From assembly GCF_006517275.1 (NCBI RefSeq), contig NZ_CP041191.1, forward strand, positions 3,405,001 to 3,469,000: a stretch of 64,000 nucleotides of DNA. The letters run 5' to 3'. This document shows, piece by piece, positions 43,439 to 52,728 of this stretch. Position 1 is the stretch's first letter. Every line of letters begins with the position of its first letter. The DNA is from Labrenzia sp. PHM005 (GTDB taxonomy: Bacteria > Pseudomonadota > Alphaproteobacteria > Rhizobiales > Stappiaceae). The notes beneath the pieces were generated by a model, which saw only the letters and a program-made list of their open reading frames with translations, was not told where the DNA came from and did not search any database. The position numbers and the translations under genes were made by a program.

Positions 43439-45082
43439 TTGCCCTTTCGCTATTTCGGATTTGCAAAAACGGTTCTGGTTGCCCTTGTTCTGGCGACCAC
43501 GCCTTTGTTTGTTATCAACATTATCCTGAACCAGTATGCTGAGAGCCGCGCACTTGACGAAATGCAGTCGATGGGACAGGTATCGGTCCACAGGGCTGAA
43601 GAAGCGATCACCACAACGGTGTCACTGCTGCAGCGCCTTGACCGGGATAATGTGCAGACATGTGCGGCGGAAGACCGGGCGATCTATGAACAGCTGATTA
43701 TCGAATACGGGATGATCGATGCCATCGGCCTGGTCGATGCCTCGGGCCAGCGTATGTGCATCATTCCAGACCGGGAACTGACAGCTGAGGTGGTATTGCC
43801 GCCGTTGCGAACCGACGGTCCTTTGGTTGGTATTGGCATGTTGGAGCGCAAATACCTGGGTGCACGTGCCGCGGTCGTCAGCTGGGATCTGAAGAATGAG
43901 ACCCGGTTATTTGCGGAAGTTACGCCCTCGGTGATCGCTATGGATCCTGGGCCGGAGTATTTGCGCTCCTATCGCCGGACTGAACTCCGGCTTGGAGACA
44001 ATCTGCTGTGGTACAGCATCGGAGGCTATACTTCTGAAGAGTCTAATCCGAGCAACATGCTTAGCGTGGATGTGCCATCAGAGCTTTATCCATTGATTGC
44101 TATGGTCCAGGCACCGGTATCTGCTGCAATTCAAGTGGTTCAGCAACTCAAAGTGATTGCAGCGGCTGCATGTGCAGGAATTGCGCTTTTGTTTGTTGCC
44201 ATCGGTGTCTGGTATTCTTGGCGGCCGGAAAGCGAAGCAAACGACGAATTTGTTGCTGCGATCCGCAATGGCGAGTTCATTCCTTATTATCAACCTGTTA
44301 TGGATATCGAAACCAAGCGGGTGCGTGGGTGCGAAGTGTTGATGCGCTGGCGTCGGCCGAATGGCGTGATCGTCTCACCGGGACAATTCATGGCCTACGC
44401 GGAAGCCAATGGGCATATCTTTGACATGACCCGACACATGATGCGGGTGTCGAGCGAAGAAGTCGGCAAACTCTACGGTGAAAACCCGGACTTCAAACTG
44501 TCGATAAACCTGTTTGCGGGTCATTTCCTTGATCGCGAAATTGTTGCGGACATTAAGTCGATCTTTGAAAACTCCGAGATCTCTTATCAGCAAATCGTGG
44601 TTGAGGTTACGGAGCGCTATCCACTCGAAGACATGGACCTTGCCCGCAAGATAATGGCGGAAATGCAAGCTCTTGGTGTTCGTGTCGCACTCGATGACGT
44701 TGGAACCGGCCATGGCGGCATGGCCTATCTGCAGAAACTCGGTGTCGATATCATCAAAATCGACAAGATGTTTATCGACAGCATCAGCTCCGATGACAAT
44801 TCGACCACCATCGTCGATTCTATGGTCGAGCTGGCCGACAACCTTGGCATGGGCATTATCGCTGAGGGCGTTGAGGAAGAGGAACAGATTGACCGCTTGA
44901 TGGAACTTGGTGTGACTGCGGCCCAAGGCTATTATTTTGCGCAGCCAATGCCTGCTAAAGAGTTTATCGAGTTTGCCGAGCGGATCGAAGATGAAGCCCG
45001 TGAGCGGGCGCGGATCGCCGCAGAAGCAGCGGCTGCGGAACAGGCTGCTGCGGAAGCTGCCATGTCGGAAGCTGCTGCTTAG
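43439..45082 (+). CDS. membrane-bound EAL-domain cyclic di-GMP phosphodiesterase
   Basis: 547 residues from a TTG (AGG site about 9 bp upstream; no better start). Two membrane helices (~10-30 and ~240-262) bracket a periplasmic domain with two cysteines (TCAAED and RMCIIP), much like the CSS-motif redox-sensing domain, although the CSS triplet itself is absent. The cytoplasmic EAL domain (~270-515) has CEVLMRW (EVL), VEVTERY, DDVGTGHGG and IIAEGVEEEEQ, so activity is plausible. It ends in an Ala/Glu-rich coiled-coil tail (~515-547). A disulfide in the periplasm may control turnover of cyclic di-GMP. Confidence 0.88.
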   Translation: MPFRYFGFAKTVLVALVLATTPLFVINIILNQYAESRALDEMQSMGQVSVHRAEEAITTTVSLLQRLDRDNVQTCAAEDRAIYEQLIIEYGMIDAIGLVDASGQRMCIIPDRELTAEVVLPPLRTDGPLVGIGMLERKYLGARAAVVSWDLKNETRLFAEVTPSVIAMDPGPEYLRSYRRTELRLGDNLLWYSIGGYTSEESNPSNMLSVDVPSELYPLIAMVQAPVSAAIQVVQQLKVIAAAACAGIALLFVAIGVWYSWRPESEANDEFVAAIRNGEFIPYYQPVMDIETKRVRGCEVLMRWRRPNGVIVSPGQFMAYAEANGHIFDMTRHMMRVSSEEVGKLYGENPDFKLSINLFAGHFLDREIVADIKSIFENSEISYQQIVVEVTERYPLEDMDLARKIMAEMQALGVRVALDDVGTGHGGMAYLQKLGVDIIKIDKMFIDSISSDDNSTTIVDSMVELADNLGMGIIAEGVEEEEQIDRLMELGVTAAQGYYFAQPMPAKEFIEFAERIEDEARERARIAAEAAAAEQAAAEAAMSEAAA

Positions 45083-45202
45083 CGCGTCCCCAAAAGCGGT
45101 AATGCGGTTTCCTCAGCAACGATTGTTGGCCGGTGCAGTCTCGAACTATGCCTCTTTGTGCACCCATGCGACCAAGCTGGAATGGGCGGCTATTGGAAAA
45201 AC

Positions 45203-45976
45203 TTAGTTAGGAGCCAAGGACAGCTGACTCACATAAGTTCGGAAGTCGTCAATGTTATTAAACGGCAAGAGTGTTTGCATCATTCCGTTTGACCACATTC
45301 CCCGGATTGTACCGTTTAGGTCAGGCAAGATTTTGAAGGCCTTTGGTGTTGCTGCAACGAGAGCTGCTCCATAAACAAACATTGGCCGTTCGGGATTGTG
45401 GATCAGAGTTTCGATCCCGGCTTTCTTCATGGCCTGAAGGACGACGAACTCATCGGAGATATAAGCGTCTGCATGTCCAAGATCGACCATCTGAACCGCA
45501 GATAAATCCGAGTCCGTGTAGCTGATCTTTATGTCCGGATCTTGCAGGATCGCCGGGTCCAGGCCGTAGCCCAATGTTGCTGCAAGGGTTTTTTCGCGCA
45601 GGTCTTTTGCGGTCTTTGGGATTGCATTTCCTTTTCGGACAAACACGAAATCCCGGCGGAATATCATGGGCAGGGACCTTTCGGTCGAGAACGTCTCATA
45701 ATCAGACATTTCTATCTCGAGAATAGGCATTCCAAAATCAACCTTGCCTGTTTTGAGCAGGACGGGAACCCGTCTGCTGGGGACCACGGAAATTTCGACT
45801 GAATGCCCAGTGCGTTCGAATATCTCGGTGACGGCGACGGCTAGCATTCCGGACCGGCCGTCTTTGCTCACAAGCCCTTCCAGATGTGGAGAAGCGACAC
45901 GAAAGGTGTCAGCCATAGCAATCGGAACGCTGAGCAACAGATTTATGGTCAGGCAAATTGAGAACAGAAAATTCAT
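45203..45976 (-). CDS. orphan family-3-like periplasmic binding protein
   Basis: 257 residues from the ATG at 45976 with an AGAGAGG ribosome site and a signal peptide (NFLFSICLTINLLLSVPIAMA). The mature protein has the family-3 pattern: 'VTEIFERTGHSVEISVVPSRRVPVLLKTGKVDFGMP', 'LREKTLAATLGYGLDP' and 'MVDLGHADAYISDEFVVLQAM'. This fold usually binds polar amino acids or related ligands. No permease or ATPase lies beside it. Divergent from the tetR-RND operon but 267 bp away. Confidence 0.78.
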   Translation of the reverse strand: MNFLFSICLTINLLLSVPIAMADTFRVASPHLEGLVSKDGRSGMLAVAVTEIFERTGHSVEISVVPSRRVPVLLKTGKVDFGMPILEIEMSDYETFSTERSLPMIFRRDFVFVRKGNAIPKTAKDLREKTLAATLGYGLDPAILQDPDIKISYTDSDLSAVQMVDLGHADAYISDEFVVLQAMKKAGIETLIHNPERPMFVYGAALVAATPKAFKILPDLNGTIRGMWSNGMMQTLLPFNNIDDFRTYVSQLSLAPN

Positions 45977-46173
45977 GGAGCCTCTCTTCCGTAAGGTTAG
46001 CATGAGGCGCCTGGCAAAAGGAAACAGATCGGCAGGGAATTACCCGCCATCGCAGGTGGCGTTTCGGGAAAGGCAATCGGCCAACGGTATGTCGCAACGG
46101 CCTTTCGACAGGTTGCAGGCACTTCTGGTTGCTCGACAAAGACCAAATGATGCATTGGAGAAATGCCTCATCT

Positions 46174-46229
46174 TTACTGTACCGGCTGGACGGTTTATAT
46201 GAAGACTTACTGTACCGGCTGGACGGTTT
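46174..46229. promoter_or_regulatory. tandem 23-bp direct repeats upstream of the efflux operon
   Basis: Two identical 23-bp units (46174-46196 and 46207-46229), 33 bp apart start to start, each containing the inverted core ACCG-N6-CGGT. The second ends 14 bp before the tetR ATG. They very likely are paired operators for the TetR repressor of the same operon; three helical turns (33 bp) put both on the same DNA face. Confidence 0.75.
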
Positions 46230-46243
46230 GGAAATTGTGAGCC

Positions 46244-46795
46244 ATGTCAAAAAACACCAAGGATACCAAGGGCCAGATCCTGCAGGCTGCGCTGGAAGTT
46301 GTCTCCCAGTCCGGGACGGCTGCTCTGACGCTTGAAGCTGTCGCCGAAGAAGCGGGCTTTTCCAAGGGAGGCTTGCTTTATAATTTCCCAACCAAAGACG
46401 CGCTTATCCGGGGGATGGTGGAATTTCTAGCCGGTAAGTTCGAAGCGGAAATCGCAACTGCGCGAGACGTGAACAGGGCGTCCAAATCGCCAACTCTGGC
46501 GGCAATGGTCGATGTTACGGAAGGCTGGCTCCGTCAGCAAAGGGACGTGGCTCGTGCTATATTACCGGCGACGGCCGACAAACCAGACTTAAGACAGCCC
46601 TTCATTGATGTGAAGCTTCGATTGCGCGCTGCGATTTTGGAAGAGACCGGGGATCTTGGCGCAGCTTTCGCAATATGGACAAGCCTTGAAGGGCTGCATT
46701 TTTCTGAAGCGCATTGCGTTTCCACTTTGACAGACGACGATCGTGCCGCGGTATTCAGCGAATTACGCGCCCGGCTGGCAGAATTGAACAAATAG
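46244..46795 (+). CDS. TetR family repressor of RND efflux operon
   Basis: 183 residues. DNA-binding domain 'TKGQILQAALEVVSQSGTAALTLEAVAEEAGFSKGGLLYNFPTKDALI' at residues ~8-55, then a C-terminal ligand domain ('EGWLRQQRDVARAILPATADKP') of the TetR_C type found beside efflux pumps. First gene of an apparent three-gene operon (tetR, adaptor, pump) with 11- and 32-bp gaps. The tandem direct repeats just upstream are its probable operators, giving autoregulation and drug-inducible pump expression. The ribosome site is not strong. Confidence 0.9.
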   Translation: MSKNTKDTKGQILQAALEVVSQSGTAALTLEAVAEEAGFSKGGLLYNFPTKDALIRGMVEFLAGKFEAEIATARDVNRASKSPTLAAMVDVTEGWLRQQRDVARAILPATADKPDLRQPFIDVKLRLRAAILEETGDLGAAFAIWTSLEGLHFSEAHCVSTLTDDDRAAVFSELRARLAELNK

Positions 46796-46806
46796 GACGG
46801 ATATCA

Positions 46807-47901
46807 ATGTTGGCATTGTTGAGGGCGCCGGCTGCCAAGGCGGCGGTTATTGTGCTATCGGCGGCGTTTTTAGGCGCGTGTCAGGAAGATGTGGTGGACC
46901 CAATTGCTGAGGCGGAAGCGAAATTGCACGCCGCACCACGCCCGGCGAAATTGTTCACAGTCACGGATCAGATTGGTCTGATCGAGCGGCGTTTTGCCGG
47001 CCGTGTCGCTGCTGTTCAGACCGTGGATTTGTCATTCCAGGTCAAGGGCCGACTGGTAGAGTTGCCGGTTTTGGAGAGCCAGCAGGTCTCCAAGGGCGAT
47101 CTGATTGGTAAACTGGAAACGGCCGATTATGACCGGGCTCTGCGTGAGGCGACCATCAATGTTGAGCAGGCCAAGCGGGAACTGGACCGGCTGGAAACGC
47201 TGCGCGACCGGTCTGTCATCTCTGTTTCGGCTTTCGACGCCCAGAAAGACAAATACGATCTAGCGGTTGAGCGCTTGAAGGAAGCCAAGCAGGATCTGGA
47301 ATACACCGATTTGCGTGCACCTTTTGATGGCATCGTATCGCTGCGCCTGATCGACAATTTCACTACAGTGAGCGTTGGAACGCCTGTGGTGCGGTTGCAT
47401 GACATCTCTGAAGTTCAGGTGGATATCAACGTTGCTGAGGCTCTGTTTGGCCGGGTCACGGAAACGGAAGTCGTTTCTATGGAAGCCAGGTTCCCAGCAT
47501 ACAAGGATGTCTGGTTTCCTCTGATATATCGGGAGCATTCGTCGCAAGTGGATGATGTTACCCAAACATACCGGGTCACGCTGGCCATGCCGCGTAAAGA
47601 TGCCGACCAGCTGTTCCCGGGTATGACGGCTTCGGTTCGGGTCAAATTTCTGCCGGAAGGACTGGAGCTCGGAGAAATGTTCCTGATCCCAACAGGATCA
47701 GTCGCGATTGATGGTGATGGCAAGTCCTTCGTCTGGATCTTTGATGACAAAAGCGGCGCTGTCGCCAAGCGAGGTGTGGAAGTCGGCACCATTATGGGCG
47801 ACTACATTCCCGTCAGCTCCGGACTAGGGGCTGGTGAAGAGATCGTATCCGCTGGAGCCGCCTTCTTGAGCGAAGGCCAGGTCGTGCGCCCGCTGCGCTG
47901 A
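46807..47901 (+). CDS. RND efflux periplasmic adaptor (membrane fusion lipoprotein)
   Basis: 364 residues from the ATG at 46807 (AGGACGG site). The signal peptide ends in a lipobox LGAC-Q (Cys at ~25), so it is a lipoprotein. Then biotinyl-lipoyl-like half ('VKGRLVELPVLESQQVSKGDLIGKLE'), a coiled-coil hairpin (~110-165), the second lipoyl half ('YTDLRAPFDGIVSLRLI'), and beta-barrel and membrane-proximal domains. It links the pump encoded next to an outer-membrane channel that is not encoded here. The 11-bp gap to tetR and 32-bp gap to the pump gene support one operon. Confidence 0.92.
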   Translation: MLALLRAPAAKAAVIVLSAAFLGACQEDVVDPIAEAEAKLHAAPRPAKLFTVTDQIGLIERRFAGRVAAVQTVDLSFQVKGRLVELPVLESQQVSKGDLIGKLETADYDRALREATINVEQAKRELDRLETLRDRSVISVSAFDAQKDKYDLAVERLKEAKQDLEYTDLRAPFDGIVSLRLIDNFTTVSVGTPVVRLHDISEVQVDINVAEALFGRVTETEVVSMEARFPAYKDVWFPLIYREHSSQVDDVTQTYRVTLAMPRKDADQLFPGMTASVRVKFLPEGLELGEMFLIPTGSVAIDGDGKSFVWIFDDKSGAVAKRGVEVGTIMGDYIPVSSGLGAGEEIVSAGAAFLSEGQVVRPLR

Positions 47902-47933
47902 TCCCACGACATTAGGAACAAGGATTAGATCCC

Positions 47934-50900
47934 TTGGATATTGCACGTTATTCCATCCAAAAACCGGTCAATACGTGGATGATCGTTGTCATGGCGCTGC
48001 TTGGCGGCCTGTGGGGACTGAGCACCGTCGGCCGGCTGGAAGACCCGGCTTTCACCATCAAGGAAGCCCAAGTCATCACCGGTTATGCAGGTGCGACTGC
48101 AGCAGAGGTTGAGAACGAGGTCACAGAAATCCTTGAGACGGCCATCCAGCAGATGCCGCAACTCAAGAAAATCACTTCGGTCTCCGAACCTGGGCTGTCA
48201 CGCATCCGGGTAGAGATCAAAGACACTTATGACGGCACGGAGTTGCCGCAGGTCTGGGACGAGCTGCGCCGCAAGGTCAGCGACGAACAGCGCCAATTGC
48301 CCGCAGGGGCAGGAACCCCGTTGGTCTATGATGATTTCGGTGATGTCTACGGCTTGTTCTATGCCTTTACAGCGGACGGCTATACCAACAGGGACATTCG
48401 GCAAACGGTCAAGCGTATTCGCCGCGAATTGCTGACCGTGACCGGGGTCGGCAAAGTGGATATTTCCGGTGAACCGGAGGATGTCATCTACCTCAATGTC
48501 GATCACGACAAGATTGCCGGCCTTGGCATATCTATGACCGACATAATCGGCGTTTTGGATGCTGAAAACCGGATACAAACCAACGGTTCGGGCATCTCTG
48601 GAAACAAACGGATCCGTCTGATGACGGCATCGGCCTTTGATGATTTCCGGGGGATTCAGGACCTTGTGATCGGCCGCCCGGGCTCCACCGCGATGATCCG
48701 CTTGTCTGACATCGCAACCCTCGAACTGGGCGAGCCTGAACGGCCATCGCGCTTGATCCGCCACGATGGTCAGGAAGCCGTTACCATCGGGGTGTCCCAG
48801 GTCGACGGTGCCAACATCGTGGAAGTCGGTGCCCGGGTCATTCAAAAGCTCGCGGAAATTGAAGGGCAGCTCCCGGTTGGGATGCAGATCCATCCGATTT
48901 ATGAACAAAACATCGTGGTCGATGAATCGGTGAACGGATTTATCATCAACTTGGCCGCATCCGTGGTCATTGTGATCGGTGTTTTGGCGTTGTTCATGGG
49001 GTGGCGTGCCGCGCTGGTCGTCGGAACAGTTTTGTTGTTGACCGTGATGGCAACAGTTCTGTTTATGCGTCTCTTTGCAATTGAAATGGAACGGATTTCA
49101 CTCGGCGCGCTGATCATTGCCATGGGGATGCTTGTCGACAACGCCATCGTTGTGGCTGAGGGCATGATGATCAACATGCAGCGCGGCATGCGGGCGATTG
49201 AAGCTGCGAGCAAAGTGGTCAAGCAGACCATGTGGCCGCTGCTGGGTGCCACCGTCATCGGAATCATGGCGTTTTCCGGGATTGGTTTGTCGCCGGATGC
49301 GACGGGCGAATTCTTGTTCTCCCTGTTTGCTGTGATCGGGATTTCGCTGCTGCTGTCCTGGGTATTTGCAATCACCGTGACACCCTTGTTCGGCAAGTAT
49401 TTTTTCCGAACGGCAGAAGATGTTGATGGTGACCATGATCCTTACAAAGGCATTCTTTACACGGTCTACCGGAAGTTTCTGATTGGTACCTTGCATGTTC
49501 GTCTTCTGACGATTGCCGTTCTGATCGGGATCACAGTTGCCTGTGTCATGGCTTTCGGCAACGTCAAACAGGCGTTTTTTCCAGACAGCAACACACCGCT
49601 TTTTTATGTCCACTACTGGACGCCTCAAGGGACCGATATCCGGGCAACGGAAGCTGATTTGAAGGAAATGGAAGCCATCGTTCTGGCCGATGACCGGGTC
49701 AGCACGGTCACCAGTTTTGCTGGCGGCGGCGCGACGCGGTTCATGCTAACCTATGGCCCGGAGGATGACAATCCAGCCTATGGCCATATGATCATCCGGA
49801 CCACAAGCCGGGAGGTGATCGACGGGCTTGCGCTGGATCTCCGCGAACAGTTTTCGGAGAAATTTCCCTCAGCTCAGGTCATCACCAAACGGCTGGTATT
49901 TGGGCCTGGCGGAGGTGCAAAAATCGAAGCGCGCTTCTCCGGACCGGATGCAAATACACTCAAACGCCTAAGTGATGAGGCCAAGGCCATCTTCTCTCTG
50001 CCGGATAACAAGCTCGCAGATATCAACACTGACTGGCGTCAGCGCGAACTCGTCGTCCGGCCGGTTTTTGATGAAGACCGGGCTCGCATATCCGGGATTA
50101 CCCGAGAGGAGTTATCTCTGGCCCTGCAGTTTGCCACCGAAGGTGTGCAGGTTGGTGCGTATCGCGATTTTGATGAAAGCATTCCGATTGTCGCGAGAAA
50201 AGCGGGTACTGACGGCATTTCGGTCAATGAAAGCGTGTCTGACTCCGTTGTCTGGAGCGCCAGCCAACGCCGGTATGTCCCGGTCGATCAGGTCGTGCGT
50301 GAATTCGTCATGGAACCGCAGGACACCTTGATCCAGCGCCGCAACCGCGTGCGCACGATTACAGTGCAGGCGGAGACGACGGGCGGTGAAACAGCAACAG
50401 CGGCCCTGGCCCGTGTCCGGCCTCAGATCGAAGCCATTGTCCTGCCCGCCGGGTATGCATTGGAGTGGGGAGGCGAATACGAGAGTACCAACGATGCCCA
50501 GGCATCCCTTGGGGCACAGCTGCCGCTTGGTTTCCTGGTGATGTTGATCATCTCAATTCTGCTGTTTGGATCGATCCGCCAGCCGCTGATTATCTGGCTG
50601 ATGGTCCCGATGTCGATCAACGGTGTCGCGATTGCGCTATTGGCGACTGACACGCCGTTCGGTTTCATGTCGTTGCTCGGCTTCCTGTCGCTGTCTGGCA
50701 TGCTGATCAAAAACGCGATCGTGTTGCTTGAGGAAATCGATCTGATGATCGGTGAGGGCAAGGAGAAGTATCAGGCTATTGTCGAGGCGAGCGTCTCACG
50801 TATGCGGCCGGTAATGCTGGCTGCGATTACTACGATCCTGGGTATGGCGCCGTTGTTGTCGGATGCGTTCTTCCGAGGGATGGCCGTCACAATTATGGGG

Positions 50901-51041
50901 GGGCTGGCCTTTGCGACAGTACTGACGCTGATTGCTGCCCCGGTACTGTACGCGCTGTTTTTCCGGGTCCGCCCGACTAAGGCAGGTCAATCTAAATCAC
51001 CGGCAATGCCGGCGGACGCTCAGCCTGCCGCCGGAGAATAG
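47934..51041 (+). CDS. RND efflux pump (HAE1-like)
   Basis: 1035 residues from a TTG with AGGATTAG upstream. Normal RND architecture: helix 1 after 'IARYSIQKPVNTWMIVVMALLGG', first large periplasmic loop (~35-330), six helices including 'GALIIAMGMLVDNAIVVAEGM' (helix 4 with the proton-relay Asp), second periplasmic loop (~560-860), and final helices containing 'LLGFLSLSGMLIKNAIVLLEEID'. Exports drugs, solvents or bile-salt-like compounds using the proton gradient. The helix-4 motif holds one Asp where AcrB has two in tandem. No outer-membrane channel gene follows. Confidence 0.94.
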   Translation: MDIARYSIQKPVNTWMIVVMALLGGLWGLSTVGRLEDPAFTIKEAQVITGYAGATAAEVENEVTEILETAIQQMPQLKKITSVSEPGLSRIRVEIKDTYDGTELPQVWDELRRKVSDEQRQLPAGAGTPLVYDDFGDVYGLFYAFTADGYTNRDIRQTVKRIRRELLTVTGVGKVDISGEPEDVIYLNVDHDKIAGLGISMTDIIGVLDAENRIQTNGSGISGNKRIRLMTASAFDDFRGIQDLVIGRPGSTAMIRLSDIATLELGEPERPSRLIRHDGQEAVTIGVSQVDGANIVEVGARVIQKLAEIEGQLPVGMQIHPIYEQNIVVDESVNGFIINLAASVVIVIGVLALFMGWRAALVVGTVLLLTVMATVLFMRLFAIEMERISLGALIIAMGMLVDNAIVVAEGMMINMQRGMRAIEAASKVVKQTMWPLLGATVIGIMAFSGIGLSPDATGEFLFSLFAVIGISLLLSWVFAITVTPLFGKYFFRTAEDVDGDHDPYKGILYTVYRKFLIGTLHVRLLTIAVLIGITVACVMAFGNVKQAFFPDSNTPLFYVHYWTPQGTDIRATEADLKEMEAIVLADDRVSTVTSFAGGGATRFMLTYGPEDDNPAYGHMIIRTTSREVIDGLALDLREQFSEKFPSAQVITKRLVFGPGGGAKIEARFSGPDANTLKRLSDEAKAIFSLPDNKLADINTDWRQRELVVRPVFDEDRARISGITREELSLALQFATEGVQVGAYRDFDESIPIVARKAGTDGISVNESVSDSVVWSASQRRYVPVDQVVREFVMEPQDTLIQRRNRVRTITVQAETTGGETATAALARVRPQIEAIVLPAGYALEWGGEYESTNDAQASLGAQLPLGFLVMLIISILLFGSIRQPLIIWLMVPMSINGVAIALLATDTPFGFMSLLGFLSLSGMLIKNAIVLLEEIDLMIGEGKEKYQAIVEASVSRMRPVMLAAITTILGMAPLLSDAFFRGMAVTIMGGLAFATVLTLIAAPVLYALFFRVRPTKAGQSKSPAMPADAQPAAGE

Positions 51042-51052
51042 TCAAAAACAAA

Positions 51053-51101
51053 CCGCCTGCCAGCAAAGCCTTCTTTCTTGAAAGCTCTGAGTGGCAGGCG
51101 G
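51053..51101 (+). terminator. long-armed hairpin after RND operon
   Basis: 10-bp arms CCGCCTGCCA / TGGCAGGCGG separated by 29 bp with a small inner CTTTC / GAAAG stem, 12 bp after the pump stop. No U run; possible 3'-end stem of the efflux mRNA. Confidence 0.5.
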
Positions 51102-51167
51102 CAATGCCCGGCTGGTGGGCCGCCCCTGGCGGAAACGAGAGGCCGGATGGGACCGGGCAGTGTGGAT

Positions 51168-51371
51168 CTACTTCAAGTGTGCCAACTCGCCGCGCAGGCG
51201 GGATTTGCACTCTTTGACGTTACCCAGAACTCTGGTGCAGACGCCGTGTGAGTTTTCCTTTTCGACCAGGAAGGAGTCCATCCGGGCCTCCAAATCCCGC
51301 AAGCGGGAGCGCCGGGATGCGGACCCGGACGGCAATGCGTTGATCCCGTAATAAGGCCAGAACAAAGTCAT
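51168..51371 (-). CDS. small hypothetical protein (67 aa)
   Basis: 67 residues with a good AAAGGAA ribosome site. Basic and polar, with an amphipathic helical middle (LRDLEARMDSFLVEKENSH) and two cysteines (GVCTRV, KECKSR). It starts 27 bp after the stop of the DUF465-like gene on the same strand, so the two form a small operon. No family recognised. Confidence 0.55.
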   Translation of the reverse strand: MTLFWPYYGINALPSGSASRRSRLRDLEARMDSFLVEKENSHGVCTRVLGNVKECKSRLRGELAHLK

Positions 51372-51397
51372 CGGTTAGTTCCTTTCGAAATTTGGGG

Positions 51398-51583
51398 TCA
51401 GGCTGCAGACTGAGTGCAATTCATCGACAGTTCGATGCGCTGAATTTCATCACGCATACGCAGTTTGAATTTCTTGAGTGCCCGGATGTGCTCACGGTCT
51501 GGATAAGCGTGCAGCTCCTCACGCCGGATCAGGCTGTCCAGTGTACCGTGCTGTTTGCGCAAGGAAGTCAGGCGTGCGTGCAT
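51398..51583 (-). CDS. DUF465 (YdcH-like) small protein
   Basis: 61 residues from the ATG at 51583, chosen because GAGGAG stands 8 bp upstream; the longer frame lacks this. Helical hairpin pattern of DUF465: 'ARLTSLRKQHGTLDSLIRREELH' then 'DREHIRALKKFKLRMRDEIQRIE', with the conserved H-x-x-L-D and L-K-K-x-K-L-x-x-K/R-D-E-I motifs. Family function unknown. It is divergent from the OxyR-like LysR gene (133 bp), and followed by a second small gene in the same operon. Confidence 0.82.
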   Translation of the reverse strand: MHARLTSLRKQHGTLDSLIRREELHAYPDREHIRALKKFKLRMRDEIQRIELSMNCTQSAA

Positions 51584-51715
51584 TATCGGGCTCCTCAAAA
51601 AGTGTTGCTTTGACACCTCCTGATATGGAAATGAAATCTCGATAGTTGAAATACATTGTTTCAATCATATCGATAGATTATCTCTATGTCTGGTAAGTGT
51701 TGGAGGTAAACTGAT

Positions 51716-52654
51716 ATGGGATATCGGCCATCTGCCAGGCAGCTTGAGTATTTCATCGCGCTCGCAGAGTGCACGCATTTCGGAAAAGCAGCAAAAACAT
51801 GCTATGTCTCACAGCCAACATTATCTCATCAATTCAAACTATTAGAAGAAGGTCTTGAGACATCACTTTTAGAAAGGGGTGCTGCTGGAATCAGTTTGAC
51901 TGCTGCAGGCGAACGATTGCTGCCCTTGGCCCGGCGCGCCTTGGAGGCATTGGACGATTTTGTGACCGCGGCTGAGGCAGGACGGGAAAATTTGGGTGGT
52001 TTGATCCGTCTGGGCGTTCCATCCACCTTCGGGCCGTATTTCATGCCGTATTTGCTGCCGATTCTAAAATCGAGCTACCCTGGATTGGAGCTGTACATCC
52101 GCGAAGACCGGCCTGCGGTTCTAGAACAACAGATCCTTGACGGCAGTCTGGATTGCATCATTTCGCCGGACCTGACCGGCACTGAGCGTCTACAGGCTCT
52201 TCAATTGTGCCGGGAGGAGTTGTCGCTTGCCGTGCCTAGGTCTCATCCGCTTGCCGGCTTGGACGTTATTCCGGTGGAGATGTTAGGCGGAGAGCGGCTA
52301 CTCACGCTTAGTCAAGGGTTCCGATTGCACGATGATGTGCAGGCCCTAGCCCATGCGGCAGGGGCGGAGTTCCGGCAGGATTATGAAGGCACAAGTCTCG
52401 ATGCTTTGCGCCAGATGGTTTCCATCGGCATGGGGCTGTGTCTGTTTCCGGCCGCTTACATCGCGTCCGAATTCGGTAAAGAGCCCGATGTCCTGTTGAA
52501 AAATGTAGCAGATGCAAACCTAAGCCGAACCATCTGTATCGCTTGGCGGCGGGAAAGTGCCCGCTCGGAACACTTCGAAGAGCTGTTCGAGCTGTCGTAC
52601 AGAGCCGTTGTAACGATGCAGGTTCCAGGAATCGTAGCAATCCGGTCATCATGA
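51716..52654 (+). CDS. OxyR-like LysR regulator lacking the redox cysteines
   Basis: 312 residues. DNA-binding domain 'PSARQLEYFIALAECTHFGKAAKTCYVSQPTLSHQFKLLEEGLET' and the effector domain ('IRLGVPSTFGPYFMPYLLPIL', 'LSLAVPRSHPLAG') follow OxyR closely. In OxyR the peroxide-reactive cysteine lies in G-H-C-L-R-D; here the stretch reads QGFRLHDDVQAL, with Arg203 at that place and no second cysteine. It may sense something else or act constitutively. The next gene, an ABM protein, begins at or near its stop (ATGA overlap at 52651 if the longer start is used). Confidence 0.85.
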   Translation: MGYRPSARQLEYFIALAECTHFGKAAKTCYVSQPTLSHQFKLLEEGLETSLLERGAAGISLTAAGERLLPLARRALEALDDFVTAAEAGRENLGGLIRLGVPSTFGPYFMPYLLPILKSSYPGLELYIREDRPAVLEQQILDGSLDCIISPDLTGTERLQALQLCREELSLAVPRSHPLAGLDVIPVEMLGGERLLTLSQGFRLHDDVQALAHAAGAEFRQDYEGTSLDALRQMVSIGMGLCLFPAAYIASEFGKEPDVLLKNVADANLSRTICIAWRRESARSEHFEELFELSYRAVVTMQVPGIVAIRSS

Positions 52655-52728
52655 AGAGGAAAATGGCGGTCAAGTTGCCCCTGCGGGAAAATCATGTCAG
52701 CCTTGAAGAAACTCAACGGAGATGTGCC

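Noticed and set aside
46231..46249. TGTGA-N6-TCAAA at the tetR start codon as another CRP-type site
   Set aside because: One mismatch and overlap with the start codon; probably chance.
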